Shown piece by piece: positions 1 to 10,861 of a stretch of DNA of 64,000 bases (the first letter of the stretch is position 1; every line of letters starts with the position of its first letter). The position numbers and the translations under genes were made by a program. Location of the stretch: assembly GCA_037074705.1 (NCBI GenBank), contig CM073593.1:16435001-16499000 (forward strand), read 5' to 3'. The notes under the pieces were generated by a model that worked only from the letters and a program-made list of their open reading frames with translations, did no database searches and had not been told where the DNA came from. This stretch comes from Zhengitettix transpicula. Taxonomy: Eukaryota > Arthropoda > Insecta > Orthoptera > Tetrigidae.

Positions 1-740
1 AAGAAAACATTAAATAATGGGTGACATTGGCTCGAAAATAACTTCCGTTCCAACCTCATGATCGGAAATACCGTTAATTATTTATTAACATACATGATTC
101 CCACTTTTTTTACTACACTGTATCCTTCGCCAAAATCATAACTGTTTTATTTCAATTTGAGTGTTATGGTCGGTTAGTTATTCCCCCCATCCCCCTCTGT
201 GTGTTCCAAGCAGTGGACGAATAACTGAAAAATTGTTGAACAGTTCGGTTTTGTTGATGTTTGCATTTAAATGACGAGCTATGCATAGTTGACAGCGCCG
301 GGGCCGGACATCATCGGTGCCTTGAGCTGTGTGCAGTGCTTCAGCCGCCTGTAACCACACAACAATGCACAAAACCAACCCCCCAGGCGCGCCGCAAGCT
401 CATTACGATCCCAACGCTAAAAATACGCAGGGGCTCAGCAGATAAACACTGGTTTTTAAATTAGAGCGAAATTATTTACGACAGCGGCGCATGCTAATGG
501 CGGGAATAGTTCCGATGCACGCCAAGCTCGTCGCAATTACAAAACGTTGTCGGTAAACGAGATTACCAACGTCCGGGTATCAGCCATTACTTACAACTGC
601 TTGATAATTAGTTAATGCGACGAATTTAATGCTTTTGTTAATTGCAATCTTGATTAAACCAAAACACATCTGCTGCCTAGAAATTAGCTAATGCGTTATA
701 AACGGAGTCGATTTGTTGCTATAATCCCTATATACTCTGG

Positions 741-741
<1 letters not shown>
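1..741. other. Non-coding stretch; candidate conserved regulatory element (about 230-720)
   Basis: No open frame above 70 codons and no repeat recognised. From about 230 to 720 the DNA is less AT-skewed than its surroundings and rich in homeodomain-type words: TAATTA at 605-610, TTAATTG at 638-644, and the near-identical words TTAGTTAATGCG (608-619) and TTAGCTAATGCG (684-695). This texture resembles insect conserved non-coding elements. Conservation cannot be seen from one sequence, so the call is inference. Confidence 0.25.

Positions 742-773
<32 letters not shown>
742..773. repeat. (AT)n microsatellite
   Basis: Uninterrupted AT dinucleotide run immediately before the mariner-like terminus that follows. 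Confidence 0.9.
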
Positions 774-774
<1 letters not shown>

Positions 775-775
<1 letters not shown>

Positions 776-1200
776 GGTCGTTCAATAAGTATTTTCTTTC
801 TCCTTAAATAAGTTAGCTATGACAAATTTTGAATTTGGCGCAATTTCTCAAACATTCTTCTCCAATCCACAACAGTAACAGTCAACTTGTGACAGGACTG
901 TACCATCTTGCAATTTTCCTGACATTGACGTACGTATTAGACATCGCTCTGTGATTGAATTATTAAATTCGGAAGTTGAAATGATCTTACGAATTCATGG
1001 AAAGCTGAAAAATGTGCATGTTGATGTAACAGTGGATTTCAGCACTGTTCGGCGATGGATTCGTCGCTGTAACTAACATCAAGGGAAAAAACCGTTGGCG
1101 TCGATGGCTTAGGAAGCAAGACCACGCTTTTTACGGCAGAGGAAATACATGCATTTGTTAAGAGGTGGACAAAAACTGTGTAAAAGGACAAAGACTATAA
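775..1200 (+). mobile_element. Mariner-family element, 5' part, decayed
   Basis: The piece opens with a mariner-type terminal sequence (TGGTCGTTCAATAAGTA at about 775-791). At 924-1076 a single frame reads as the N-terminal helix-turn-helix of a mariner/SETMAR-type transposase, with the hallmarks HRSVIELLNSE near the start and VDFSTVRRWIRRC at the end. That frame stops at TAA after 1076. A short stretch at about 1150-1195 resembles the transposase C-terminus (RWTKTV then KDKDY), so the catalytic core has been deleted. I found no matching 3' terminal inverted repeat. It is a dead, internally deleted and probably 3'-truncated copy. The family call rests on recognising the motif, not on a search. 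Confidence 0.6.
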
Positions 1201-1361
1201 TGTAAAGTGAAAATTTAATCATTAATGCTGTAGCTTAATGCTGTGCAAATTGAATTTAATTGTCTTCACAAATAAAAGAGAAAACAAAGAGGAATTACTT
1301 AATAACTCACATATATCTTCACCGTGAGAATAACAACCAGATACTACCAGATTGTTAAATA

Positions 1362-1365
<4 letters not shown>

Positions 1366-1399
<34 letters not shown>
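1366..1399. repeat. (TA)n microsatellite
   Basis: Long alternating TA run. Confidence 0.9.
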
Positions 1400-1401
<2 letters not shown>

Positions 1402-1858
1402 TGGACTGAAAGTATATCAAATTGTATTTTCCGTAAGGTAAACGAATATTCATTAATTTAAGTTGGACAACCCGATCCCTCGTCTGTGCGAACTCTTCTT
1501 CACGATAACGAAAAAATCATTGAGTATTTATAATTATATAATTCAATAAATATACGGCCTTGAGTCAAAACATTAATATGTTTAATAACAAACATTTTTA
1601 CGACGTTTCATACTTTTTTAATAATATTTTGTACATAATTCATGCATAGAATATTTTGGTGCAATAAGCAAGGCGGCAGAAACTTGGCTTTAAATTTTAC
1701 GCGTGAGTTATATATAATATTATTAAAACTGAAGTTGTCCTAAAAGAACTCCAGTACGCTCTGAATTGTTTAGTCTTAGCGTACATAAACGATATCGCAG
1801 GAGGGGCAATACAGTTCGTCATTATACTTGATCCACATCTATCTAAATTGTTCTATTC

Positions 1859-1860
<2 letters not shown>

Positions 1861-1901
<41 letters not shown>
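1861..1901. repeat. (TA)n microsatellite
   Basis: About 40 bp of uninterrupted alternating TA. Confidence 0.9.
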
Positions 1902-1904
<3 letters not shown>

Positions 1905-3178
1905 GGTGTTTACGAAGAATAAATAATTTAAAGTGTTGTGGAGAAAGCGAGATTATTTTCACCCTCAAGTTCATTAAAAAGCAGAATTAAAGTAAGAAAT
2001 AATTATATAAAATTCTCCAGAGTAGTAAAACTTCAGAAAAACAAAATACAATAATTTTAAAGCCTTCCATTTCGGCAGAATGAGGATGTTATCATGCTCG
2101 ACTTCTCTCACGCAAGACTTAACGACTAAATCTACACTTTCTTTTTTTCAGGTAAAGCCAAACAATCGATTATCTGGATTCCTTGAAAATAAAATCGGTT
2201 AAAGATGGCGGAGCTAAGATCCGTTCGAACTAAGTCAGACATGAGCATATCACGAAAATGGTCTGACTATAGGGGATTAAAACGCCGTTGCGTAATTATT
2301 TTGATACTATAAGAACCAGTTAAACAAACATATTGTACCCAAAACAAAACCTTGTTTATAATTTATTCCTCTGTTTTATGAGGTTATATAATTTTAAAAG
2401 CGAAAATATTAAGTATTTGTAAAGTAACTGAGTAGGACCCTCTGTAGAGTCATGGAATTATGGTCACTCGGTTTCTCCTTGTTAGTTCCCATCGCTTTGA
2501 TTTCTTCCCGCCTGGGAACGACTTTCTATGTCTGGAAACGAAGTTTCTTTTGCATACAACGATCAAGTGTACCACAAAGTTCCTTCCTGCTATTGAATCA
2601 TGAAAATATATCTCCTTCCATCTCATAACCCACTGTAATATACATTTTTACCCTCACAATTTTGCTATTCCGAACATTTAATTATTTCCTCTTTGAACTT
2701 GTGTTATACGACTGGTAATGTCTTAAAAATTTACATAGAAACTTAATTTCGATACACAATTACTAGTATTTTTCCTGATCTTTACATAGAAATTTTCTTA
2801 ACTTCAGATTAATTTTTCAGCATCGTTATCAAATATCGATACCATTAAGCTACAGTTACTTCCCTTTACACACCTTAATTTCATTCCGTCCTAAGAAATT
2901 TTGACCTGATCATTTTTTGAAAGCATATTGAAGAATCCGTTTCAGACTTTTTGCACATTCCGTTGAAATATTTTGCAGAAATTCGATTTCTTTTTTAATC
3001 AGAACACACAGCATTCATTTAAGGCGTTTCTAAATTAATAGATGCTTTTCTATTTATCACCTGTTACTCTGTTCTAAAAATGATCATCAAAGTTCAAAAA
3101 CCGATTCCTTTTATTGGTCATCGCAAAAAATGTTAATTTTCTCACATTTGCATATTTTGTTTAAATCATATTCCTTTA

Positions 3179-3593
3179 GCCGCGTTTACACCGGAGTTGT
3201 CAACATTTGTCGGCAAATATTTCATGTTGTCAACATTTGCAACAGATTAATTTTAACATAATAAAATTTGATGTTCATTTTGATAAGTCAGAAATAAAAT
3301 TAATTGGACAATAAATAAGAAAAACATTAATTTTTGAAAAAAAAATTATAACCTTTTGTTTTTGGATTAGTACCTTTTCAATTTTGTTTAATCAAACGAA
3401 AATATCATTAAAACACTAAAATCTCTTCGTTACTATTTAAACATACTCATTTCATATTAAAATACTGCCTGGAACCATTAAGGTTAATATTCTCAAAATT
3501 TCTTCGTAACAATCTTGACAGGTCTCGTTGTCAACTTTTGTTGCTAAGCAATGTTGACAGAAAAAATTGACGACATTTTCGTGTAAACGCACC
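3179..3593. mobile_element. MITE, PIF/Harbinger-like (TTA target duplication)
   Basis: The ends are inverted repeats: GCCGCGTTTACAC at 3179-3191 and GTGTAAACGCACC at 3581-3593, matching at 11 of 13 positions. Immediately outside lie identical TTA triplets at 3176-3178 and 3594-3596. A 3-bp TWA duplication is the hallmark of PIF/Harbinger insertions. Just inside the ends, the word GTTGTCAACA (3197-3206) and its near reverse complement TGTTGACA (3552-3559) extend the inverted arrangement. The 415-bp AT-rich interior has no transposase frame, so it is a non-autonomous copy. Confidence 0.6.
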
Positions 3594-3596
3594 TTA

Positions 3597-4407
3597 AGCT
3601 CCGCAAAAAGCAACCCACGTTCTTCCTGCCAGGTGGTAATTGCTGCTTAGTAAATCGGCCTCAACATATCAATGACCTAGTTCCATGAGCTTACGGATGC
3701 TGGATTGCTGACTCGGAGACAGTGATGTGTTGGTAGGAGTGTCTTTGTTTTCCCATGCCCGCGAGACCCAGGGTCATCGAGTGTGTGTGTGTGTCCGAGT
3801 GTTCGCTCAAGGACACCAGACCTTGGCCTCATCTCCCACTGCAATTACTTGCTACCAGCAGACTCATCGTCCCATTTAAGTCAGCGGTGTCGTATGCTAT
3901 ATGACGCAATTCAGATACGCGGATGTAACTGCGTTCTATTCTTATGCTCACCCAAAAACGGTTGCTCGTAAAATAACAAGATTGAAGTCGTTTCAGAAGA
4001 AAAGACCCAATAATAAAGCACTGGAATCGTTCGAAATACAACGAGAGTTGGAAATACGATGTCTAATTTACGTGAATTCTGGATAAATAAAACCAGAACA
4101 GACAGTTAAGTGTAACGTATGACGGGACTGTCACCATAGGACAATACAAAACGGAGAGTTCATGGTAATAATAGAGAGAAAGTAGGAAGTATATAAAACT
4201 ATTTATGGTTGTGACGACTTGGTTTTGGTGTCGTAGAGGGCACGATTGCGGTGTTATCTTCCTAGCCTATATTTCATGGTACAATGCGCACCTCCCTGTT
4301 GGAAGAAAGCAATGGTTCACGTCAACATCTGTTACTCGTGGTCAAACCGCACTGAACATTCATTTTAAAAATACTGTTTTAAGACTTCCACTTGTTGTAG
4401 AATCGTG
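3597..4407. other. Unassigned, non-repetitive
   Basis: No gene recognised. A short GT run lies at about 3780-3794. Small open frames on both strands near 3783-4086 overlap one another, and none shows a known motif. Confidence 0.4.
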
Positions 4408-4557
4408 TATTTCCTCTCCCGTCATCGGAATGGCATGTGATAAGAACCAAATCCCCCAACTACCTGTTTAATGTACATCTAGGGTTTTCCCTGCATCACT
4501 TTTAGGCGAATTGCCGAGTTGGGTCCTTAAAACGACTGCCCCGAGCGCCTTAGTTAA
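4408..4557 (+). repeat. R1 retroposon, old copy, left part (split by insertion)
   Basis: It aligns by eye to the middle of the R1 family: a CTCTCCCG block near 4416, then CTAGGGTTTTCCCTGCAT at 4479-4496, then a GGGTCCTTAAAA-type block. It ends in GCCTTAGTTAA (4547-4557). The same 11 bases recur at 5561-5571, where the rest of this old copy resumes. This copy is clearly more diverged than the R1 sequence inserted into it. Confidence 0.6.
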
Positions 4558-5099
4558 CAATGAAGACCTGCGAGGGGTGTTCTCTCGCAGGCAGAACCTT
4601 GTAGGAGACATACGAAGGGGCTACCTTTGGGGATGCCTTTTCCTCTCCGTTTTTGAACTAAGGTTCCCACAAGCCGAGGCACCTCGGCCTGTTTTGAGGG
4701 GTGTATGTTCCGGGGTCGCAGACCTTGGGCATACGGTAAGAGTTGTTCACTATTCCCATTGAAACAGTCGGCCAGCTGCCTCCTAAACTGGTCGAGGTAC
4801 GGAGAAGGGAATGCTGCGTCCCCACAGCCAACTCATCTCCCGCTTTCGGAAGGGCGTGGGACAAGTACCCAATGCCCGACCTACCCGATTCAGGTTTTCC
4901 TAGGGTTTTCCCTGCATATTTTTAGGCGAATGCCGGGTAGGATCCTTAAAATATAGCCCGGGGGCCCTAGTAACCCTTGGCTACCTTCCTCTACCCTTCC
5001 GCATCCCCCCTTTCAAATCCCTTCCTACGCTATTGAAGGGGAGTTGCCCAATGTGGATCACCCTCATGGAGCCTGTTGCAATAAAAAAAAAGAAAAAAA
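4558..5099 (+). repeat. R1 retroposon, near-complete copy
   Basis: It starts with a GAAGACCTGCGAG-type 5' end and one hairpin unit (CCTGCGAG and CTCGCAGG, 4567-4591). The R1 body follows, with the internal palindrome GCCGAGGCACCTCGGC at about 4674-4689, and the copy ends in an A-rich tract with G interruptions (about 5080-5099). No A/B-box promoter or protein domain was recognised. A minus-strand frame at 4658-4864 is open here and in two other copies. The family is unknown to me by name; it behaves like a poly-A-tailed, non-autonomous retroposon. Confidence 0.7.
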
Positions 5100-5560
5100 G
5101 GATGCCTTTTCCTCTCCGTTTTTGAACTAAAGTTCCCACAAGCCGAGGCACCTCGGCCTGTTCTGAGAGGTGTATGTTCCGGGCTCACAGACCTTGGGCA
5201 TACGGTAAGAGTTGTCCCGTATTCCCATTGGAATAGTCGGCCAGCTGCCTCCTAAACTGGTAGAGGCACGGAGAACGGAATGCTGCGTCCCCACAGCAAA
5301 CTCCTTTCCCGCTCGGAAGGGCGTGGGACTAGTATCCAATGCCCGACCTACCTGATGCAGGTTTTTCTAGGGTTTTCCCTGCATTACCTTTGAGCGAAAG
5401 CTGGGTAGGATCCTTAATATATAGCCCGGGGGCCCTAGCTAACCCTTGGCTACCTTCCTCTACCCTTCCATATCCCCCCTTTCAAATCCCTTCCTACGCT
5501 ATTAAAGGGGAGTTGCCCAACGTGGATTACCCTCATGTAGCCTGTTGCCCCCCAAAAAAA
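5100..5560 (+). repeat. R1 retroposon, 5'-truncated copy in tandem
   Basis: It begins inside R1 at the GGATGCCTTTTCC block, directly after the A-tract of the preceding copy, runs to the R1 3' end and finishes with CCCCCCAAAAAAA. It lacks the hairpin head. An 11-bp duplication, GCCTTAGTTAA, flanks this copy and the previous one together. They are therefore either one dimeric insertion or a second insertion into the first copy's A-tail. Confidence 0.7.
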
Positions 5561-5686
5561 GCCTTAGTTAATCTTTGGATACCTTGCTCTACCGTTCCAC
5601 GCCTTTCAAATTCCTTCCTATGTTATTAAAAAGGAGTTTCATCCACGTTGAAAGCCCTGAAGTACTCTGTTACTCTCAAAAAGTTA
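5561..5686 (+). repeat. R1 retroposon, old copy, right part
   Basis: It resumes the old R1 copy interrupted at 4557: GCCTTAGTTAA, a CTTTGGATACC block, a CTACC block, then the 3'-end words in diverged form, ending in a CTCAAAAAG tail. Shared variant bases on the two sides (GCCTTAG where other copies have GCCCTAG) support their having been one copy. Confidence 0.6.
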
Positions 5687-6154
5687 GCAGTACAGGAATA
5701 TTACCAATCTGTCCATTTAAATTACTGAAATATTACACGCTCACTATTTTATAACGTATTATTTTTATATAGCTCAGAAGACATCTGCCATCTTCCAAAT
5801 TTCATTCCTCATCAATACTTGTTTCTCAATTCTTGTTACAAATCTTCGATTCTCATGTTTTCCGTGTTATCAGCCGTTTCAGGTTTCATTTTATCACCCA
5901 TACATACAGTTTCTTTCGGTCGAATATTATAAGCTTCCGTTCCAGAAGAATTAATTGACAATTTTAGTCAGTTTCGAAAGAATGTTCTAGAGATTCTTAA
6001 ATTTTATAGCAGATTAAACAACGAGAATTTTATGAATGAAACTGTGCGTTGGAGAATATAAGAAAATGTTTCGTAGACAAATATATAAACAATTCGCTGC
6101 ATTATATTGTAATTTATAATCAACTATCATTGCGGTTTGATAATTTTTATTTTA
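5687..6154. other. Unassigned AT-rich DNA
   Basis: No gene, RNA or repeat recognised. Confidence 0.4.
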
Positions 6155-6766
6155 TAACTAGCTTGGGTGCCCGTGTACTTATTTTTATAAACCCGAAAAA
6201 GTAGTTAATTCTATATTAATCATTAGTCAAGAAGAGATTTAAATTAGATCTAACTGTTCCTAGTTCCGTACATACTTTCGATTGATAGTGCATTAATTGA
6301 ACAGCTATAACTTACAATGAATTTATTGCATAAAATCCCAACAAACATACTTTCGATTTTTTTTACGAATATAATACTTAGATATACTCCTGGAGTTTTG
6401 CAGAATATAATTATTCCTCAGTCTTCAGCCATTACGAAAGATTAAATTGATGAAATTATACTTTTTATTTAATAAAAATATTACTGCTTTATTTCTTTAC
6501 GGAATAAAGATCTATTACCTTTGTTCGTCGCGTAGTAACGTCTTTCTCTCGCGTGACGTTATTGTCTCTTGACGCGCAGTAATTTAACACAAAATTATCA
6601 CTTTTTTCAATTATATTTCTTTCCACATTTATGCTACGCGTTTCTCGAGTTTTGAAGAATATGAGTACCATTTTTTGTTGGAAACAGTCCACGCGTTTAA
6701 ATTTGTATAGAAATTAACGTAAATACATACATACAAATATACATCGTTTTTTTATTATATAGATAC
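6155..6766 (+). repeat. R2 dispersed repeat, tail type A
   Basis: The head reads CTAGCTTGGGTGCCCGTG and the copy ends in TTTTATTATATAGATA. Internal landmarks shared with the copies at 26.5-27.1, 30.3-31.0 and 47.3-48.7 kb are a GTGCATTAATTGAACA block, a CTGCTTTATTTC-TTACG block, a TGACGCGCAGTAATTTAACAC block and a GTCCACGCGTTTAAAT block before a short CATA-rich run. No coding frame is visible. Heads and tails of this kind are common in arthropod genomes, but I cannot place the family in a superfamily. Confidence 0.6.
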
Positions 6767-8344
6767 TGTTTATTTAGCAATCAGAATAGTACTTAATTAT
6801 ATATGCTAAATTATTGGCGACTGTAGCAAGAGACATGATATCCAATTACATCGCCTGTAGAATTTAAAACAAAAAATAATTCAGTAGGTCACTTTTTAAA
6901 ACATATTTTTCTGGTCACTAGTTCTAGGAGTTTTTCCAGTAGCGTATTAGGATGTTGGTGTAGAAGCGCGTGATGTTTGAGTTTTTTTTTACGGATGACT
7001 TAATTGCTGAAGAGCTCATAAAAAATTTTCCTGTCCTCGTCTGGATATTAAAATATTAAACGGATTTTTAAAATTTTCTAACATCTTTAATGGTTGTCTA
7101 AAGTATATACTTCCTGAACACAAGACTTGGAAGGACAATAATTAATTTTGAACAATAAATTTAGAAAAAAAAATTGTAGAGGTTTCGATCAGCTGTTGTG
7201 ATCTTTGACAATACTATTTCCAGACTGAAGTGATATATATCCAGCTTTACAACACCTTAAAATATGATACGAATTCAATATATAAATTAACAAAGATTAT
7301 TTAATACGTAAATACAGTTTAAATGTGAAGGGTTCTGTTTAACATTTAAATAAAATTTGATGATCTTAATATTTAACCATTCTGAATTTAACCTTTTATT
7401 AAAATTATTTTCGTTGACTAGAATAATAGTACTATCAAAATTAAAAGAATTATTAAGATCCAAAGAAAGTTTTGTAGTCGGAGAATGTTTATACGGTTGA
7501 AATTTATATTGGTTTTATCGTTTGGTCTGACCGATATAACATATCGGGTCGTTAATTTTCTTGTGTTATTGTCTTGCGGACGTTAATTTTGTTTGTATTA
7601 TTCATAATTCCTTACTTTCAAACACGGTACACTTAATACTGTGATCAGTTTCTTCGATTGTAAAGCGGAGATAATCGTGTAACAGTGACCTACTTTCATT
7701 TCTAAAGTTCCAACGCAAAACAGGTGAGGTACAGTTACAACACGACACGAAATATTAGATATTTGATCGCGTCACTCCGAAACCACATGCAGGTCACCGG
7801 CCGTAATCAAGGCAATGGACAAAATGTAGTGTGGAGAAAGCGGCCTGCATCTGGAGGAGAAAGCCACGGTCAAGGTCCTAGGACCAGTTTTGCAGCCTCC
7901 CGCTCTCCACGGCTTCGCACGCGAATCTTGCATATCAACATTAGTCACGAGCCAGACTCGTGTAAAACGTGGTTCATTACTTTACTAGCTGACGAAATGA
8001 ACACACGGATCACGACGGGCCCAAAACATATATTTTTGAGTCCAAAATATCAAATACTGCTTGTGTGCTCGAACATTTCTCTGTACATTGACACAATCTG
8101 ACATCATTCAACATCTACTCATATACCGTATGACAATAAAGTAGCCAAAATGAAGTGATAAAATAAATAAAACGCTAGGCATCTGCAATTCATGTTTCTT
8201 TTCGTCAGATGATTCAAACTCGTAAGAGCTTTAAGAAACGGACGCCGCAAAAAAAAACAAAAAAAACAGGTGAATCTGCAGAGATTTTTCAAACATTTTT
8301 TTGTAATTGTTATAAGTGTAATAAAAAAATTAAAAAATTAAATA
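6767..8344. other. Unassigned; contains an unexplained 125-codon frame at 7724-8101
   Basis: Mostly AT-rich and featureless. The plus-strand frame at 7724-8101 is basic, with a serine/arginine/glycine-rich middle, and shows no signal peptide or known domain. Part of it (about 7780-7960) is less AT-rich than the flanks. It could be chance, an exon fragment or unique non-coding DNA; nothing here decides. Confidence 0.3.
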
Positions 8345-8852
8345 CACTGTTTGTATATATATGCATATTACACATACAAACCTACACCCTTGGAAAAAAT
8401 TCAAGTAATTTCCGTACAATTCATTTCGAACCGGAAACACTGTGCGGGTAAAACACGTCTACGAATTTCGAGGTCGGGGGTCGAAATTTTCAAACATGCT
8501 AAAACGGCCCTTACATGAGTTTAATAAATATTTTTTTCGTGCTCAATGAGATAGATAATATTTTTCCCGATATTGTTTCTGTATAATTTCAAGTCCTTTT
8601 GGCATAGGAGGGAACACCCTTAGGGGTGGGGGTGTATAGTAAAGTAAAAACTACAGAGATTGGACTCGAATCCGGGGATATGGATGCCACTGATATTACT
8701 TATGACATTCAACTTGATGGTTAATTTTTACTTCTGCCCATATGAGTTGGGGTGGAAGGGGAAAAGAATGTTTGCATGATTACGTGTATGTTCCTCATAA
8801 CAATGGAATTAAATATATTTTTCTGGCAACGTCGGGAACCCAGCTAGTTTAT
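8345..8852 (-). repeat. R2 dispersed repeat, tail type B
   Basis: Read on the minus strand it starts with the AAACTAGCTGGG head (8840-8851) and a CGACGTTGCC word. The block for TCCGGATTCGAGTCCAAT follows, and the copy ends near the CCTTGGGTGTAGGTTTG-type tail with ATATATA. It matches the copies at 13.8-14.2, 24.6-25.3 and 29.8-30.3 kb. No coding sequence is seen. Confidence 0.55.
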
Positions 8853-10859
8853 TATAATTGTTAGTAGGTACCGTTTTTGTTATACAGTTCAAATTGTCTA
8901 TTTAATTTCAAAATGTAAAGTACATAACTGTGAAATTTTAATTTTCCTATTAAATTCGGACGTAAGTTTCAGTTAACTTATTAGAGAAACGCAATAAATA
9001 GGTCAGTAATACATTACATTTTTTACAAACTCACGATGGATCGTCGGCATTTGCGTTAGTCACCTGGTTTGAGTGGTGTGTCACTGTACCTGGCGAGAGC
9101 AACAAGGGTTGCATAAACGTTGTGTTGTATTTATTTTATCACTTAATTTTTTCTGTTACTTCTATATTCTTCTTCTTCTTCTTCTGATACACTCCTTTTT
9201 ATATTCTCAAACGTGAATCCGATTGAATTATTGGTAACAACAAAAATACGACATAATATTTTACAAGCTTACAATAGCTTACGAGGACAGTTGAGGTCTA
9301 TTAATTCACCATAAAATAAAAAATTACATACTGTTAATTTTTAAACGAATAAATCTTGTTTAGAAAAACAATTAATATAGTTCAATTACCCATTATAATA
9401 AAGTATACATTAATTTAAAGCTATCTAAGCAAGGCTTTGGCGCAAACCAAAATAAAATAAGTATTAATGACTTCTAAAGTGCTTCATATCAAGCTTGAAG
9501 GGAAATTTGGATCTCATTATGTTTAGTCGTGTAATTAATATTCAGGGACTTAATTGGTATTACTTAACTGAATTCAACAAAATGTACTGCCCTCAGTTGG
9601 GACAACTCGGTAACGCCGTACAATCAGTTTTTCATAAAACATCGCAGAGCTAGACATTTTTTCAATATTGGAATTTAAAATAACTTGGCAATTTTTATTT
9701 GTTTCAATATGATTACAGATATAGTTTCTATATTCGCCTTATCAAATAGGTGTTTTATTTATATCGTGAAAACTAATACCAGCAATTTTATAAACTACAC
9801 TCATATTTAATCAATACATGACGAAATAATATTTACACTTGAACGCAACGTAGAAGGTTCATTCCTTGATGTCGACTTCCAAGAAGAATGTTGAAAAATT
9901 ATCGGCGATGCTAATCATTTACCTGAGTGTAGCAGTCGCACGATGCCTTTTGTTGTCTAGCGAGTTGTTAACTGATGAAGGGGGCTCATTTATCGAACTC
10001 CACTCCATTGCCTTCGACAACGAATCTCTTTTTCTCGTGTACCACGGAAGGATTTCTCCCTCCAAAGCAGGACGCGCGACATTCACCGTGGCACGAGGAA
10101 ATGATTGCTGAGTGAAATTGAGCCTCATGCATCGCCCGTCAGACTTTTCCATTGTCAAATTCTGCATGAGATAAATGGTGTGGAAAGAAACGCGGGAGAA
10201 AGCTTAACAATGAGACGACAGAAAGATATTAGCGACCATTTGCCTCAAGCTTTTGGAACTGCAGCGCTGATCGACAGATCTGATTAACGGAGTTGGCTTC
10301 ACGGAGTAAGCGATGAATGTGACGGTAAGTAAACTTCTTCGCCGTAATCAATTACAGATCACTTACTCTACAAAACTCAGCATCGGTATTCAAGTCAGTA
10401 CTGCTACCTGATTTCATTTGATTATGAAACAAAATGTCCGGATAATAACGGGGTTTAGTACAATTTAATGATAATATTTACTAGAAGGTAGGAAATTAAA
10501 AAAAAAACTATAAATTCCTTCGAATCAATACGTAGACATTATTTCAGGTGATTAACCATAAAAAGGAGACACCAACTTCCTCAAAACGAAATGAAAATGA
10601 AAAAATAATTATTTTGGCGGAATAAAAATATCCAAAGCTCGGAGATAAAGCATCTTTGAGAAAGAAGTACAGCAATGAAAGAGTTTAGGAGAGGCCATTA
10701 GTTTAGTACAATACGAAGAGAAGTGGTAGAATAAAAAAAATGTCACAAGAAATTTAAGTAGCTAGAAACGTGACAGGGAAACAAGTAAAAAAATATGCAA
10801 CAACTAATATTAATTGGAAAAAAATAAATATTCGATACCATAAAACTAATGGCATATAC
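8853..10859. other. Unassigned; small (TTC)n run
   Basis: No gene recognised. There is a short (TTC)n run at 9169-9185. Overlapping small frames on both strands at 9866-10287 lie in a less AT-rich patch and are followed by a GGTAAGTA donor-like word at 10323-10330. No protein family is recognisable. Confidence 0.35.
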
Positions 10860-10861
10860 TA

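Larger units (their letters stand above)
1201..3175. other. Unassigned AT-rich DNA
   Basis: No gene or recognisable transposon. It contains (TA)n runs at about 1366-1399 and 1861-1901, and an 8-bp-stem hairpin (AGTCAGAC at 2233-2240, GTCTGACT at 2261-2268) that may be chance. Confidence 0.5.

Noticed and set aside
4705..4956. Plus-strand frames inside R1 copies as genes
   Set aside because: They lie inside a dispersed repeat, overlap each other in different frames, and are not kept in the same frame across copies.
7724..8101. 125-codon plus-strand frame as a gene
   Set aside because: No known motif and no supporting promoter or splice structure; kept only as a note on an unassigned stretch.
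10105..10330. Frame followed by a GGTAAGTA donor-like word as an exon
   Set aside because: The frame stops at 10287, before the donor-like word at 10323, so they do not form one exon.
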